The notes: generated by a model not told the origin, from the letters alone. A stretch of DNA of 15,039 bases from Thoreauomyces humboldtii (GCA_027596035.1 JADGJA010000561.1:1-15039), one strand, 5' to 3'; numbered from the stretch's first letter, positions 1-9,400 are shown. Numbers and translations are program-made.

Positions 1-2
1 AC

Positions 3-1574
3 GTGGAAGCGTACTGCAGACTGAACGAAATGTTCGAGGCTGAGAGGTATAGTTGTATCATTGTTGTTAAAAGTTTTGGACGGGCTCACTCACTCCCTAG
101 CTTTTCAGGTACAAGACCTTCAACGCTGTGCCTCTACCCCGATCCCATGTTCAGTCCACCATCCACATCGACACCACGATTCTCTTCAACAATATTGTGG
201 GACATTCAGGGAGAAATCCTCCCAAGTTTACACAGTCAGTCAAGGACAACGTGTGGAACAAGGTCATGTTTCGGAAAACCATGAAGATCTTCAAGGGCAA
301 TAGGCAGAACACTATGGCTTTCGGTCATTCCGTCTACACCGACGGGATATCGGTCAGCATCTCGATGCAGGTGTGTTACCTATCTTCGGTAATCTTGGAT
401 GTCATTCCCGGATGTCATTCCTAAAAGAATTTTGCAGCCACCAGGAGCAAAGGAGCGTCGACATAGAAAGAAGAAAGGACCGACCAAAGCTCAACAGAAA
501 AGGACGCTGGATGCCACATATTTTCCGAACCACATTGACGAACTCAGGGCGGCACCCAACATCGTCTACATCGACCCCAACAAAAGGGATCTGCTGTACT
601 GTATGGACGAGCAGGGACAGAAGCTTCGCCACACCTCGATGCAGAGAGACAAGGAGACCAAGCGCCGGGTGTTTGCAAAGGTATGTCAGGCGAGGTCAAA
701 GGGGCGGGCCGCCACGAGTATAAACCGACAAGTCCTTGTACGAGAGAGAAGTGAGACAGCAGGAACTGAGAGACCTCGTCTTTCCCCCGTCGAAAACGAT
801 GAATCTAACGGCGTTCGCAAATTTCATCCACTTCCACGTCCAACATACCACTCGCCTCAAGGAGTTTTACGCATCCCAAGACAATGCACATGCATTGGAG
901 CGTCTTCAGGCATACTCGTTGAAGCAACGTTCAGAGGCAAAGCTTATAAGCGCAATGAAGAGCAAGTTTGGCCAACATTTCACCATCGTTTTGGGGGACT
1001 GGAGCGACGGAGGACACACCGCAAAGTTCCAGACATCGTCGAAGACATCTGGTTGGCGCAAGACGTTCACGGCGGCAAAAATCCCATGGTGAGTACTCAG
1101 AAGGAGAAGGTGGCGATGTCTCCAGGGCAAAGGACGGCGGCGACGAACCAGCGTCGTCCCTTCTTCAGTGCACTTTACGCCTTGACTGATCCTTCTTCAT
1201 GTAGGTTCCTCATCGACGAGTACCTCACGTCCTCCATCTGCCCCATCGGAGAGCAAGTCGGAGAAGACGGCAGCATGGCCTATCACAGGGTCAGGAAGAA
1301 AGTCGTCCCGAAGCGTCTCAGCCCACGGCCATGGAGGGCGAAGACAGGACAGTTGGATTACGTTCACGGTTTGTTGGGGTGCGACCACCCGACATGTATA
1401 CAACAAGCCTTCGGCGTCAGCAACTTCCTCCAAGGCCGACGAGTCCGCTACTTCAACCGAGACACCCTCAGCGTCCGCAACATGCGAACCATCGTTCAGT
1501 CCCATCTGCAAGGGAACGGAAGGCCGGAAGCGTTCCGGAGGGGACGACAGGGAGATGGAGGACAGCAGGACTGA
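3..1574 (+). CDS. Fanzor (TnpB-like RNA-guided nuclease), 3' portion, five exons; 5' end outside the window
   Basis: Exons are 3-46, 109-370, 438-680, 733-1088 and 1205-1574. The introns (62, 67, 52 and 116 nt) have GT-AG ends and phases 2, 0, 0, 2, and splicing leaves one open frame of 424 residues (numbered from base 3). In order it shows an FNAVPLPRSHV block with an IDT motif; FGHSVYTDGISVSI (86-99), a Fanzor hallmark; RuvC-I IDPNKRDLLY with Asp148; LGDW (270-273) where TnpB has its RuvC-II Glu; LIDEY with Glu307, the relocated catalytic Glu of Fanzors; a zinc ribbon; and RuvC-III FNRD with Asp388 followed by the conserved Asn394. Fanzors are RNA-guided DNA endonucleases carried by eukaryotic transposons. 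The D/E/D set is complete, so activity is plausible. The first zinc pair reads C314-P-I-G317, against C361/C366 later, so one ligand looks lost. Exon 4 is in a different frame from exons 3 and 5, so unspliced translation gives a false protein. The family call is firm; the exact acceptor at 732 is less so (744 also keeps frame). Confidence 0.88.
397..422 (+). repeat. 13-nt tandem duplication inside Fanzor intron 2
   Basis: GGATGTCATTCCC (397-409) is followed directly by GGATGTCATTCCT (410-422), 12 of 13 bases identical. It lies wholly inside the intron at 371-437, so it does not alter the protein. It may be simple slippage. Confidence 0.8.
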
Positions 1575-1765
1575 TATGATGTAGAATACTCCGATGTAGT
1601 TAGCGCTACATCCATCCCTTACCCGATAGTTGATAAACAAGGATTTCTAACGTAAAGGTAAGATGATAAGACCAATAGGTAACCATTTGAGATAAATCCC
1701 AGTAGAATTAGAATATAATCCAAATTAAGTAAAAGATAAATAGAATTATCAAAAAGTAGAGATAG
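1575..1765 (+). other. Fanzor 3' flank: A-rich non-coding stretch
   Basis: Right after the Fanzor stop the composition changes from GC-rich coding sequence to an A- and purine-rich plus strand (about 1640-1780) with stops in all frames. TAGAATTA recurs in it. In characterised Fanzor and TnpB elements the guide (omega) RNA comes from the 3' flank of the nuclease gene and the element end lies just beyond, so this is where to look for both. No terminal inverted repeat can be tested because the left end is outside the window. The role is inferred from position only. Confidence 0.45.
1593..1612 (+). other. hairpin, perfect 7-bp stem with 6-nt loop, 19 nt after the Fanzor stop
   Basis: GATGTAG (1593-1599) pairs perfectly with CTACATC (1606-1612) around a TTAGCG loop. 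Another GATGTAG starts at 1578. It could be part of an omega-RNA scaffold or mRNA 3'-end structure, or chance. The stem is seen directly; function is inference. Confidence 0.4.
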
Positions 1766-2053
1766 AAAAGAAAGTTAGAGCTCGTTCGTCACGTTGAAAC
1801 GTTCTCACGTTACGGTTTCGCGCGTCCATTAAGAGGCAAGGATGCTGTAACTGTTGCCAATGCTATGAAAAGTGTGCTTCAACAAGCGCGATCTGAAAAC
1901 ATAAAGTTCACGGTGGTTGGCTGCGATGAAGGAAGCGAATTCCAAACACTGTTTGAAAAAACATGCAACAGCTTTGGAGTCAAGGTTTTTCATTCGGCGC
2001 CAAATTCCCCAAATTCAAACGCGTTGGTAGAAACACGCAATCGTTGTCAGGAA
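1766..2053 (+). pseudogene. DDE integrase core fragment (retroelement or Polinton/Ginger type), truncated
   Basis: One open frame (1766-2104) encodes the middle of an rve-type integrase catalytic core. It reads ETFSRYGFARPLRGKDA, then CDEGSEF, then a Ser/Asn/Pro-rich loop, NALVE and NRC, matching the family pattern D-x-FSR, D-x-GSEF, ER-x-NR. The second Asp and the final Glu are 35 residues apart, as in D,D-35-E cores. The first catalytic Asp position appears to be Glu (VETFSR). There is no N-terminal zinc domain, reverse transcriptase, or C-terminal part, so this is an inactive remnant. It sits between the Fanzor flank and the next gene, and its frame overlaps that gene's first codons by about 50 nt. 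The exact element class cannot be decided from this piece. Confidence 0.72.
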
Positions 2054-2054
2054 C

Positions 2055-4845
2055 ATGTCTGGCGTCGTCCAAGCCATAGAAAGACGGTCTCTTCTGGAAC
2101 CTGACGCGACCGCATTGCTGTACATTGATGTTCAGGGCAATGTGCAGCGCTGGTCCTACGGCAAAGTCTGGATCGCAGCTCGAACCGTGGCCGCCCGTGT
2201 AGCTGCCTCCTTGTCGAAGCGCCGTACTACCAGCAACCGGGGCTATCACATAGGTAAGCAAAAGCTGCTTTCATAAGACAGCAGACCGCTAACGGGCTCT
2301 TTCCTTTTGAAGCTCAGTGGGCATGTTGGTCGACGAAGGACCACTCCTGCCCATCGCTGAACTAGCTGTACTGATGACCGGCTCCTGCCTTTTACCCATG
2401 GATTGGACCGACCCACGTCTCCACTATGTGCTCGAAGACGCCTGTGTGGACCTTGTCATCGCAAAAGACGACGAGTCAGTAGCTGCTCTGGCGCGAGCCG
2501 TCGATAAAGCACCTGGGAACGCACATCCATTGGTCGTCAGATTGCAGGAGTTGCAAAGCGGCGACCATGCCTCTTTGCCGTCACTTGGTGACCTCACCCT
2601 TTCTGAGAAACCGATCGCCGGGGATGACGTTGCGCTTTTGTTCTTTACAAGCGGATCAACGGGCCGGCCGAAGGGGTGCTTGACGAAGCACAGCGCGCTG
2701 AAATCGTACTGCGACGCAAAGAACGCGACGCATCAGGTGGACAGGACGTCCACTTGCTTCGTCGCTTCAGCCGTCACGTTCGATCCGAGTGTGGGCGATT
2801 TTCTGTCATCATGGATGGCGGGAGCCGCAATAGCCAGTGGTGATCGAAAGGCGATTTTCACTATGCTGGGGGAATGTCTGAAGCAAACGGATTCTACGCA
2901 TCTCTTGACGACACCGTCCTTGTTCGACACGCTACAAGGAGTCTATGGTCCTGCAGAGCTTCCGCGACTTCGCACCTTGGCTCTGGGCGGGGAACCAATG
3001 TCTGCGGAAACAGTTCAGACTTGGGCTGCACATGTCAGACTGATGAACACCTATGGCGTAACTGAGTGCTGCGTTTATCAGGCGTATGCGGTCGTCTCAC
3101 CTGGCACTTCAAGAAAGGCCCTTGGCAAGCCACTCCCTGGAAACACACTTTATGTCATGACGAATCGAGGGGAGATCGACCGTCTCGCAAGCTGTGATCA
3201 CAAGGAAATGGACCTGCTCTTGCCAAAAGTTGGCGAGATCGGCGAGCTTTGGATCGGTGGCTCCCAGGTGGGATTAGGATACCTGAACCAAGCAGAGCTC
3301 ACAGGTCAGAAGTTTGTGGATCATCCTTCAATCGGGCGGTGCTATCGAACTGGAGATGTCGTCAAGTGCACAGACGATGCATCCGAAAAAGGGGAGTGGA
3401 GGCTGATCGGACGGCTCGATAGCATGGTCAAGATTCGCGGTCAAAGAGTGGATGTGATGGAGGTCGAAAACGCTCTCGTAGTGTGTGCAACATCGGTCCT
3501 CTTGACTAGGACCGCCGTGGTATTTCATCAAGAAACAAAGCAGCTCGTCGCGTTCGTGGTTCCGCGTGATGCTTCTGCGTATGTGAATTCGTCGTCTCGT
3601 CGTCAGCGGATGCTCGTGACCCTTTTGCGCTCTTTGTGCTCGCGTCAGCTCCCTCCTCACATGGTTCCGTCGCGTTTTGTGGTTCTCACGGACTTGCCCA
3701 AAACGACTACAGGAAAGGTCGCACGGTCGCAGCTTTCCAGGCATACTCTACCACTTTCTGAGACTGTGCTGGATGGGGAGACCTTCGCGCCATCCCACGG
3801 CGGATGGACGAGACTCGTGCGGACAGCTTGGGAGCTCGAACTTGGCGTTCCTGTCTCCGACCGGATTGGCGCCCACTTCATCGAGCTCGGGGGCGACTCG
3901 CTCGGCGCTCTTCGTGTATGTAAGCGCATTGCAGATGTACGAGGTCCACAAGAGGCCGACGCGAATGGTTTCGGGGAACTGCTAGGACCTCTAGGGCCTG
4001 CTGAATTGCTAAGGCGGCCACACTTGGAAGAGTACGCGTCTTATCTTCAGGGAGCGTTCGGTAGCCTCGTAATTGACGGCAAGGCCGAAGCAGAAGAGTC
4101 TACTGCATCTGAACGCGAGCGCGAAGTCGCTGGGGCGTTGCATGTCGCAGCAGGAGCTGGGGCAACTTCGGTCGTGGACTTCCTGCTCCAAAGTGGACGG
4201 TTTCATCCGGACGGAGAACCACTCCCATCCGATGAACGAACATCGAACGAACAACGGACGACTCCATTGCACTGTGCGTGCCTCAACGGCCATGTCCAGA
4301 CCGCCCAACTGCTCATCGCTCGCGGCGCTACCGTCACGACCACAGATCAAACGGGGGCGACGGCCTTGCACCTCGCCTCGCACTCTGGTCCGAAGGCGCT
4401 CATATCTGCGCTTCTCGACCATCTCGCCAACACTCTGGGCAGCGCAACGATGAAGCGCATTCCACCCGCTGCACGGGTCGACTTGAATCGACAGACCCCT
4501 CTGCACCATGCGGCCCGTTCCGGGGCTCCTTCCGGGGTCATCGACCTGCTGCTGACGTTTGGCGCGTCTCTGGAGGCCAAGGACGCGTGGGGACGGACGT
4601 GCCTGCATTGGGCGGTTGTAAACGGGCATCGAAACGCCGTCGCCACCCTGCTGGAGCACGGGGCAGATGCCCGCGTCGCAGACGATGCGGGAGAGACGTG
4701 CCTTGAGATTGCCGAGAGGAGGGCCAGGTGCGGCGCGCAGGAACGAGGCGCTGGGATTGGCGCATCAGTGTTTGGAGACATCGCAAAGCTGCTGGGAGGC
4801 AGCGGCGCTACGAAAAGCGTAGGGCGGTTCTTGCGGACAACGTGA
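2055..4845 (+). CDS. adenylation-thiolation (A-T) enzyme with C-terminal ankyrin repeats, AASDH/NRPS-like
   Basis: Two exons, 2055-2253 and 2318-4845, split by a 64-nt phase-1 intron (GTAAGC...CTCAG), give 908 residues. The splice rebuilds the conserved YHIVGMLVDEGP block. Adenylation motifs are A3 LFFTSGSTGRPKG (about 174-186), core FDPSV (221-225, Asp222 at the site that usually contacts the substrate amine), A5 NTYGVTE (310-316), A7 YRTGD (409-413), A8 GRLDSMVKIRG (431-441) and A10 PKTTTGK with catalytic Lys533. A carrier domain follows, with LGGDSL and the phosphopantetheine Ser594. Residues about 674-868 form roughly five ankyrin repeats (TPLHCACLNGH, TALHLASHSG, TPLHHAARSG, TCLHWAVVNGH). 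It should activate a carboxylic or amino acid with ATP and load it as a thioester. No condensation, thioesterase or reductase domain is present; animal AASDH has a beta-propeller where this has ankyrins. Substrate unknown. The ATG at 2055 directly follows integrase-derived sequence. Confidence 0.87.
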
Positions 4846-5149
4846 GCTTAAAGCTGCTTTTGGTCGAAACGAAGCTTGTCCAGTCCGTCCGACACCCGCC
4901 TCCCATGACTCACCTATTAGCTCCTCCATGACCTGCTCCACTTTCTCTCCTATCGACGACTCTTCCACAATTCGCAACTCGACCCCCTTCCTCTAAGACG
5001 CGCTTTATATTGACCATTGGGAAACACCTTCATTTCCCGTTGTATCCAATTCATCAACAGCATAGTTCATGCGGAAAGTCCCAAAAGGCTGCTACTCTTT
5101 CGTCCTCCATCACCTGACAGTCAGTTGCAGTACTACTTCCCGCATAGCC
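4846..5149 (+). promoter_or_regulatory. intergenic and 5' leader between the A-T-ankyrin gene and the RRM-TatD gene
   Basis: No coding signal is seen here. The stretch is pyrimidine-rich from about 4895 to 5000 (CTCC/CTTC runs), as often seen upstream of eukaryotic start sites. ATTGG (reverse CCAAT) occurs near 5013 and CCAATT near 5047. An in-frame upstream ATG for the TatD gene lies at 5069. No AATAAA was found for the preceding gene. The promoter role is inferred from position. Confidence 0.4.
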
Positions 5150-6289
5150 ATGCCTCGACTTCACGTGGGAAAGCTATCGAAGCAAACGACAGATTCGACG
5201 CTTCTCGCGCACTTCCTAAACGCTTCAGAAGCCATCGTTGCACGAGAGGACAAGGCCAGCCAGCGATCTCGAGGCTTCGGCTTCGTAATGTTTCCGACTT
5301 TGAGCGAAGGGGAGGCGGCTGTAGCTTCACTGAATGGAAGCGTTTTGGACGATGCCATCATAACCGTGAAAGTGGAGACGCCTCGCACTCCGGTTCCACC
5401 AAAATCCAAAGCGGTCCCTGTTGTCAAAAAACCTGACCCGTGGACGTTCCCCGTTCACTCTTCAGAGTCTCCACTGATTGACATTGGGGCGAACCTTACC
5501 AGCAAACAACTGAAAGGAAACATTTCCCAGCTACTTACCCAAAGCGCTGCAGCCAATACGAAGACCATTGTTATCACGGGCACATCGATGCAATGCTCCA
5601 ACGATGCTATCAAGATCCGAGCAGAACATCACCTTCAACCTCCGCACAACGTCGCTCTCTACACAACCGCCGGGGTTCATCCGCATGAGGCAACGAGGCT
5701 GCTCGAATCCCACAAAGCCGACTGGGCGTCCGACCTGGAAAGCGCGATTACGAGTAATCGGGACGCAGTGGTTGCAGTCGGAGAGTGCGGATTGGACTAC
5801 GATCGGCAGTTTTCTGCTCATCCCGATCAGATAGTCGTGTTCGAAAAGCAGCTGGAGATAGCAGCTCGATTGAAACTACCAGTCTTCTTGCACAATCGCG
5901 ATGCTCATGAGGATTTCGTGACGTCGCTTCGCAAGTTCCCCGACATAAGCGGCGTCGTCCACTGTCACACCGATAGCGATCCCGAGCACCTCGAGGAGTA
6001 TCTGAAGCTGGGCTTCTCGATAGGCATTACCGGCTGGGTGTGCGACGAACGACGCGGTGTCGAACTCGCCGAGATCATTCCCAGGATTCCTCTGGATCGC
6101 TTGATGATCGAAACGGATGCACCTTATCTGATGCCGCGCAACGCGCCTGGATTCAAGAAGTTGAAGAATAATGAGCCTGCGCTTCTAGGATGGGTTTTGA
6201 AGAAAGTGGCGGAATGCTACGGTCTTCCCGAGGATGTCATTGCCAAGCGTACCACGGAAAACGCAACACGTCTCTTCGGCTTGCCATAA
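5150..6289 (+). CDS. RRM-TatD fusion: RNA-binding domain joined to a TatD-family metal-dependent DNase
   Basis: An intronless 379-residue protein. Residues 1-80 form an RRM with RNP2 LHVGKL (4-9) and RNP1 RGFGFVMF (41-48). A Pro/Lys-rich linker leads to a TatD domain (109-379): DIGANLT with Asp111, TAGVHPHEA, GECGLDYDR with metal-binding Glu212, LHNRDAHE with His248, HCHTD with His271, and ETDAPYL with Asp323. The start of the domain (D-I-G-x-N-L-T) and the ITGWVCDERRG block match bacterial TatD closely. TatD enzymes are Mg-dependent 3'-5' exonucleases acting on DNA (and RNA for E. coli TatD), linked to repair and apoptotic DNA breakdown. The RRM suggests targeting to a nucleic-acid partner. 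I chose ATG 5150 because it has GCC before it and directly begins the RRM. An in-frame ATG at 5069 in a weak context would add 27 residues. The usual HCFTG segment reads HCHTDS here. Confidence 0.88.
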   Translation: MPRLHVGKLSKQTTDSTLLAHFLNASEAIVAREDKASQRSRGFGFVMFPTLSEGEAAVASLNGSVLDDAIITVKVETPRTPVPPKSKAVPVVKKPDPWTFPVHSSESPLIDIGANLTSKQLKGNISQLLTQSAAANTKTIVITGTSMQCSNDAIKIRAEHHLQPPHNVALYTTAGVHPHEATRLLESHKADWASDLESAITSNRDAVVAVGECGLDYDRQFSAHPDQIVVFEKQLEIAARLKLPVFLHNRDAHEDFVTSLRKFPDISGVVHCHTDSDPEHLEEYLKLGFSIGITGWVCDERRGVELAEIIPRIPLDRLMIETDAPYLMPRNAPGFKKLKNNEPALLGWVLKKVAECYGLPEDVIAKRTTENATRLFGLP

Positions 6290-6410
6290 TGGTGATTCTG
6301 TGAGTTTCTCATAGATTAACAATAGAACAATCCACCAGCTACATCATGGTGCTTTGTTTGAAAAGCCAAACTTAGTTTTGATAGAAGTTACCGCGCTGGT
6401 TTATGTACAG

Positions 6411-6416
6411 AATAAA
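6411..6416 (+). terminator. poly(A) signal AATAAA of the RRM-TatD transcript
   Basis: A canonical AATAAA lies 122 nt after the TatD stop codon in AT-richer sequence. It is 5 nt from the stop codon of the convergent minus-strand gene, so cleavage downstream of it would put the TatD 3' end inside that gene's last exon. Confidence 0.6.
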
Positions 6417-6420
6417 CGTT

Positions 6421-9400
6421 TTAATTGCTCCTCCCACCGTCCCCTCGAGCGGGCATTTCTATGCTCATGGCAACATCGAAAAGGTTCAGAATGTTGATGC
6501 CAGCGCCCTGTTGGAAAGGCATCATGTTTAGTATGAAACCTTCTTCTTGAAAGGTTTCGAAAAAGCAAGGGAATCTACCTCTCGCTTCTTTCCACGGTGA
6601 ACATTGTAGCGGCCTCCCCAAGGCATATGTATCCCTAATATTTATGGAAAGAATCTTCAACTGCTAGCCCGACAACAAGTTTCCAAGACCTCTTACCTTG
6701 CTGTCCCCATAGCTCCCGCCGCTTGACAGGCGGGACTTCCCCTGGCATTGGCATAAATTCTGCAGGAAGTTGGTTGGGTTCCGTCGCAGGCCCTGCCGCG
6801 CTGCTGTCGGTCGGGCCTGATAGTAGTTGATATTGCTTGAGCCGTTCCTCGTTGGCAGCAATCTCGATCCGTCGAAACTTTTGTTGAATGCTGCTTCGTT
6901 TCTGTAGCTTGAGTTCCGTATACCACCGCAGACGGTCCATGAAGGACATGGCGAACGGCGCACTTTGGAAGACGGGTGTGTGTCGCGACATGGAAGCCTG
7001 CCTCGCTCTCGCCAGCTTGGTGTCGTACTTTATCCTGACGTGCTTTGCATCGCGACGACCTCGCTGCCGACTCGTCAGTCGTCTCGACTGTCTGTTTTGC
7101 TGTCGGCTGGTCGGAAGACCTGCGCTCCTGCTCGGACTTCTCTCCGCGCTTCGACTGCGCGGCCGGCTGCTGCCGTTGCGGCTACTGCCGTGTCCACGGG
7201 ATGACGGGGAGCGACGTTCGCTCTCCTCTCGCTGCACCTGCAACGTCTCAGCGAAGACAACTTCCTTGGCTTGCTTCTGGTATTCTTGTGCAATTCGCTT
7301 GGTTCGTTGGTGAAGCGCCTCCACCCGAGCTTCGTAAGCGTCGCATTTTTCTTCGTGCGTGGCCTCCTGGTCTGCCATGGCCTCGTGAAGCTTCTCGATC
7401 CGACTCTCGTATTCGAACTGCAAGAGCTGCATCTGCTGGCCGTGAAGCATGGTGAGTTCCATCACCTCCTGAAGCGTGAAGGTGACCTTCTTCTCGGCTG
7501 GTGTGGGCTCGTCGTCCTGAGGTGCGTCATCCGTGAAGACCATGGGTCTCTCCTCCATGAACCTGTTGACGGCTTCCTGCATCTCTTCCTCGTCGTAATC
7601 CGCCATGTATCGAAGGCCCTCCATGGATTCCTCCTGTGTGAACATTCCACGATCGTCCTCCTCTTCCGAATTCTCGCTGTTTCGGTCCGAGTACCTCTCC
7701 TGCTCCTCCATCGCTACGTGCCGCTCCATGCTGGCTTCCTCGAACAGCTGTCGGATCTGGTATCGTCTCCCAAATTGGTGAACGGCTCCAAAGGAGTTGG
7801 AACGTCGCAATGTCTGCGTAGCCTCGGCGGTAGAGCCGCGGTCCTCCGCTCGAGCGATCAGCTGAAGGTCAGGCAAGGACCAGGACTTTCGAAGGTTTGG
7901 GAGACGTCGTGGTCGAGGGTCGATCGAGCCGGTATGTTCCGACAGATACAGGGGCTGGATCCGTCTCGGGAACGGACGACGGTGGAGTCGTCCGAGGATG
8001 TTGTGAAAGTCGGGATGACAGTCCTGCAGGATGTTGCGAAAGTTGCGGACGAGCTCGCGAGCTGCCCGCTTCCAGCTCGGCCGGTCTTCCGAGATGTATT
8101 CCCGTATGGAATCTTTCAGAGTTCCATACGGCCGATCGTCGTCTTCTTCATCTTCCTCCTGCCGTACTCCTTCTGCCTCTTGGTCTGCTGCTTCGGAGGA
8201 AGACGAGGAAGCCACCGAAGTGCAGATTTCCGATAGCGAGGTTTCTGACTCCTCCTCCACGACTTCGGGTTCTGGTTGCGGTGGTGGTGCTGGGATGACT
8301 TCTGCCGCGTCCGTGAACTGGCCCTCGTATTCGGGAAATACTTCCTGGCACGAGAAGAAGAATGAGTCAGTCCAGGGATCACGAAACAAGGCGGGTATCG
8401 ACTATACCATGACCCTTCGGGTGAGCTTCTCCCACAGAGCCACCCGTTTCTCGCTTCGGATGGTGGCAACCTGCAGCTGCATCTGCTCCATCTTGCGGAT
8501 GGCCACGTCGATCATGTGACACTGCCTCTGATAGTCCTTCTCCAAGGCAAGTAGCGAGAAGCTTTTGTTGAGCCACGGTCGCGAGTAGACCCGGACCTGC
8601 TTGATGAGCTCGAACATGGGCTCGTGCAGGTCGGACTTGCTCCGAAACAAGCGTGCAAAGAGCAGGGTGAGCTGCAGCTTGATGTTGGAGGGGACCGTCT
8701 GTTTCAAAAAATCATCCTTCCAGATGGTCATCTCCTCGAGAGCCGTCTCGAACTCGCCGAGGACATTGAGCAACTCGTTGCAGGTCACGTCGAACTCGGT
8801 CTGCACGTCCCGGTCGTACTCGTCGGGTAGCACCTTCATCAGCTTTCCGGGATGCTGCACCGCTTGGCCGTAGCGTCGGATGTCGTCGATGGAGGAGTCG
8901 GCGGAGAGCTGCTGATGCTGCTTCTGTCGAAACGTGGCGAGCTCGTCGGTCTCGTCCGAGTTCCAGAGCGAGCCGGGACGCTTCTTGACGGGCCCGACCA
9001 CGGAGGGCCTGGATTCTGGGATGGACGGAGGAAGTAGGAATCCCGACCGTGACTGGGATGCCGAGGAACCCCAGTATGAGTTTTCGATGGTGCTCCGTCG
9101 CACGTCGACCTTTTCTGCCGCCTGAACCGATCTCAGCGCCGTTAGAGCTTCGAAACGCCCGGTCTTCCTGTTGGCGAGCAGGTCGGCGCTTCCAAAGTTG
9201 ACCTTGACTCCACCTCCGTCTTCCTCGCCTTCCTCATCCGAGTCTCCGCCCGTGACGAAGCTTGCATCCAGGATTGTCGAATGGCCATAAGAGCTGGCTC
9301 GACGCCTCTGCGACTGGGATAGGACGCCTTGGAGGCTGACACGGCGATGTGACAGAGCGCCAGGTACCGCCAGGGGAGCTCCGCTCGGTCCATCCCGCTT

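Noticed and set aside
399..1574. A single uninterrupted 391-codon frame as the gene for this region
   Set aside because: It reads through three introns and translates 733-1088 in the wrong frame, losing the conserved LGDW region. Only the exon parts 438-680 and 1205-1574 match Fanzor.
1197..1640. 147-codon minus-strand frame
   Set aside because: Antisense shadow of the last Fanzor exon; the plus strand carries the conserved motifs.
4009..4659. 216-codon minus-strand frame
   Set aside because: Lies opposite the carrier and ankyrin region of the adenylation gene, where plus-strand ankyrin motifs are clear.
7271..8236. 321-codon plus-strand frame
   Set aside because: Antisense to the long second exon of the coiled-coil gene. 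Its Leu/Val-rich, domain-free translation looks like the complement of Glu/Lys/Gln-rich coding sequence.
6635..8389. The second part of the coiled-coil gene as an independent gene
   Set aside because: It has no ATG at its start, and the previous frame stops 4 bases after a GT donor. A 63-nt intron joins the two in phase, so one gene is simpler.
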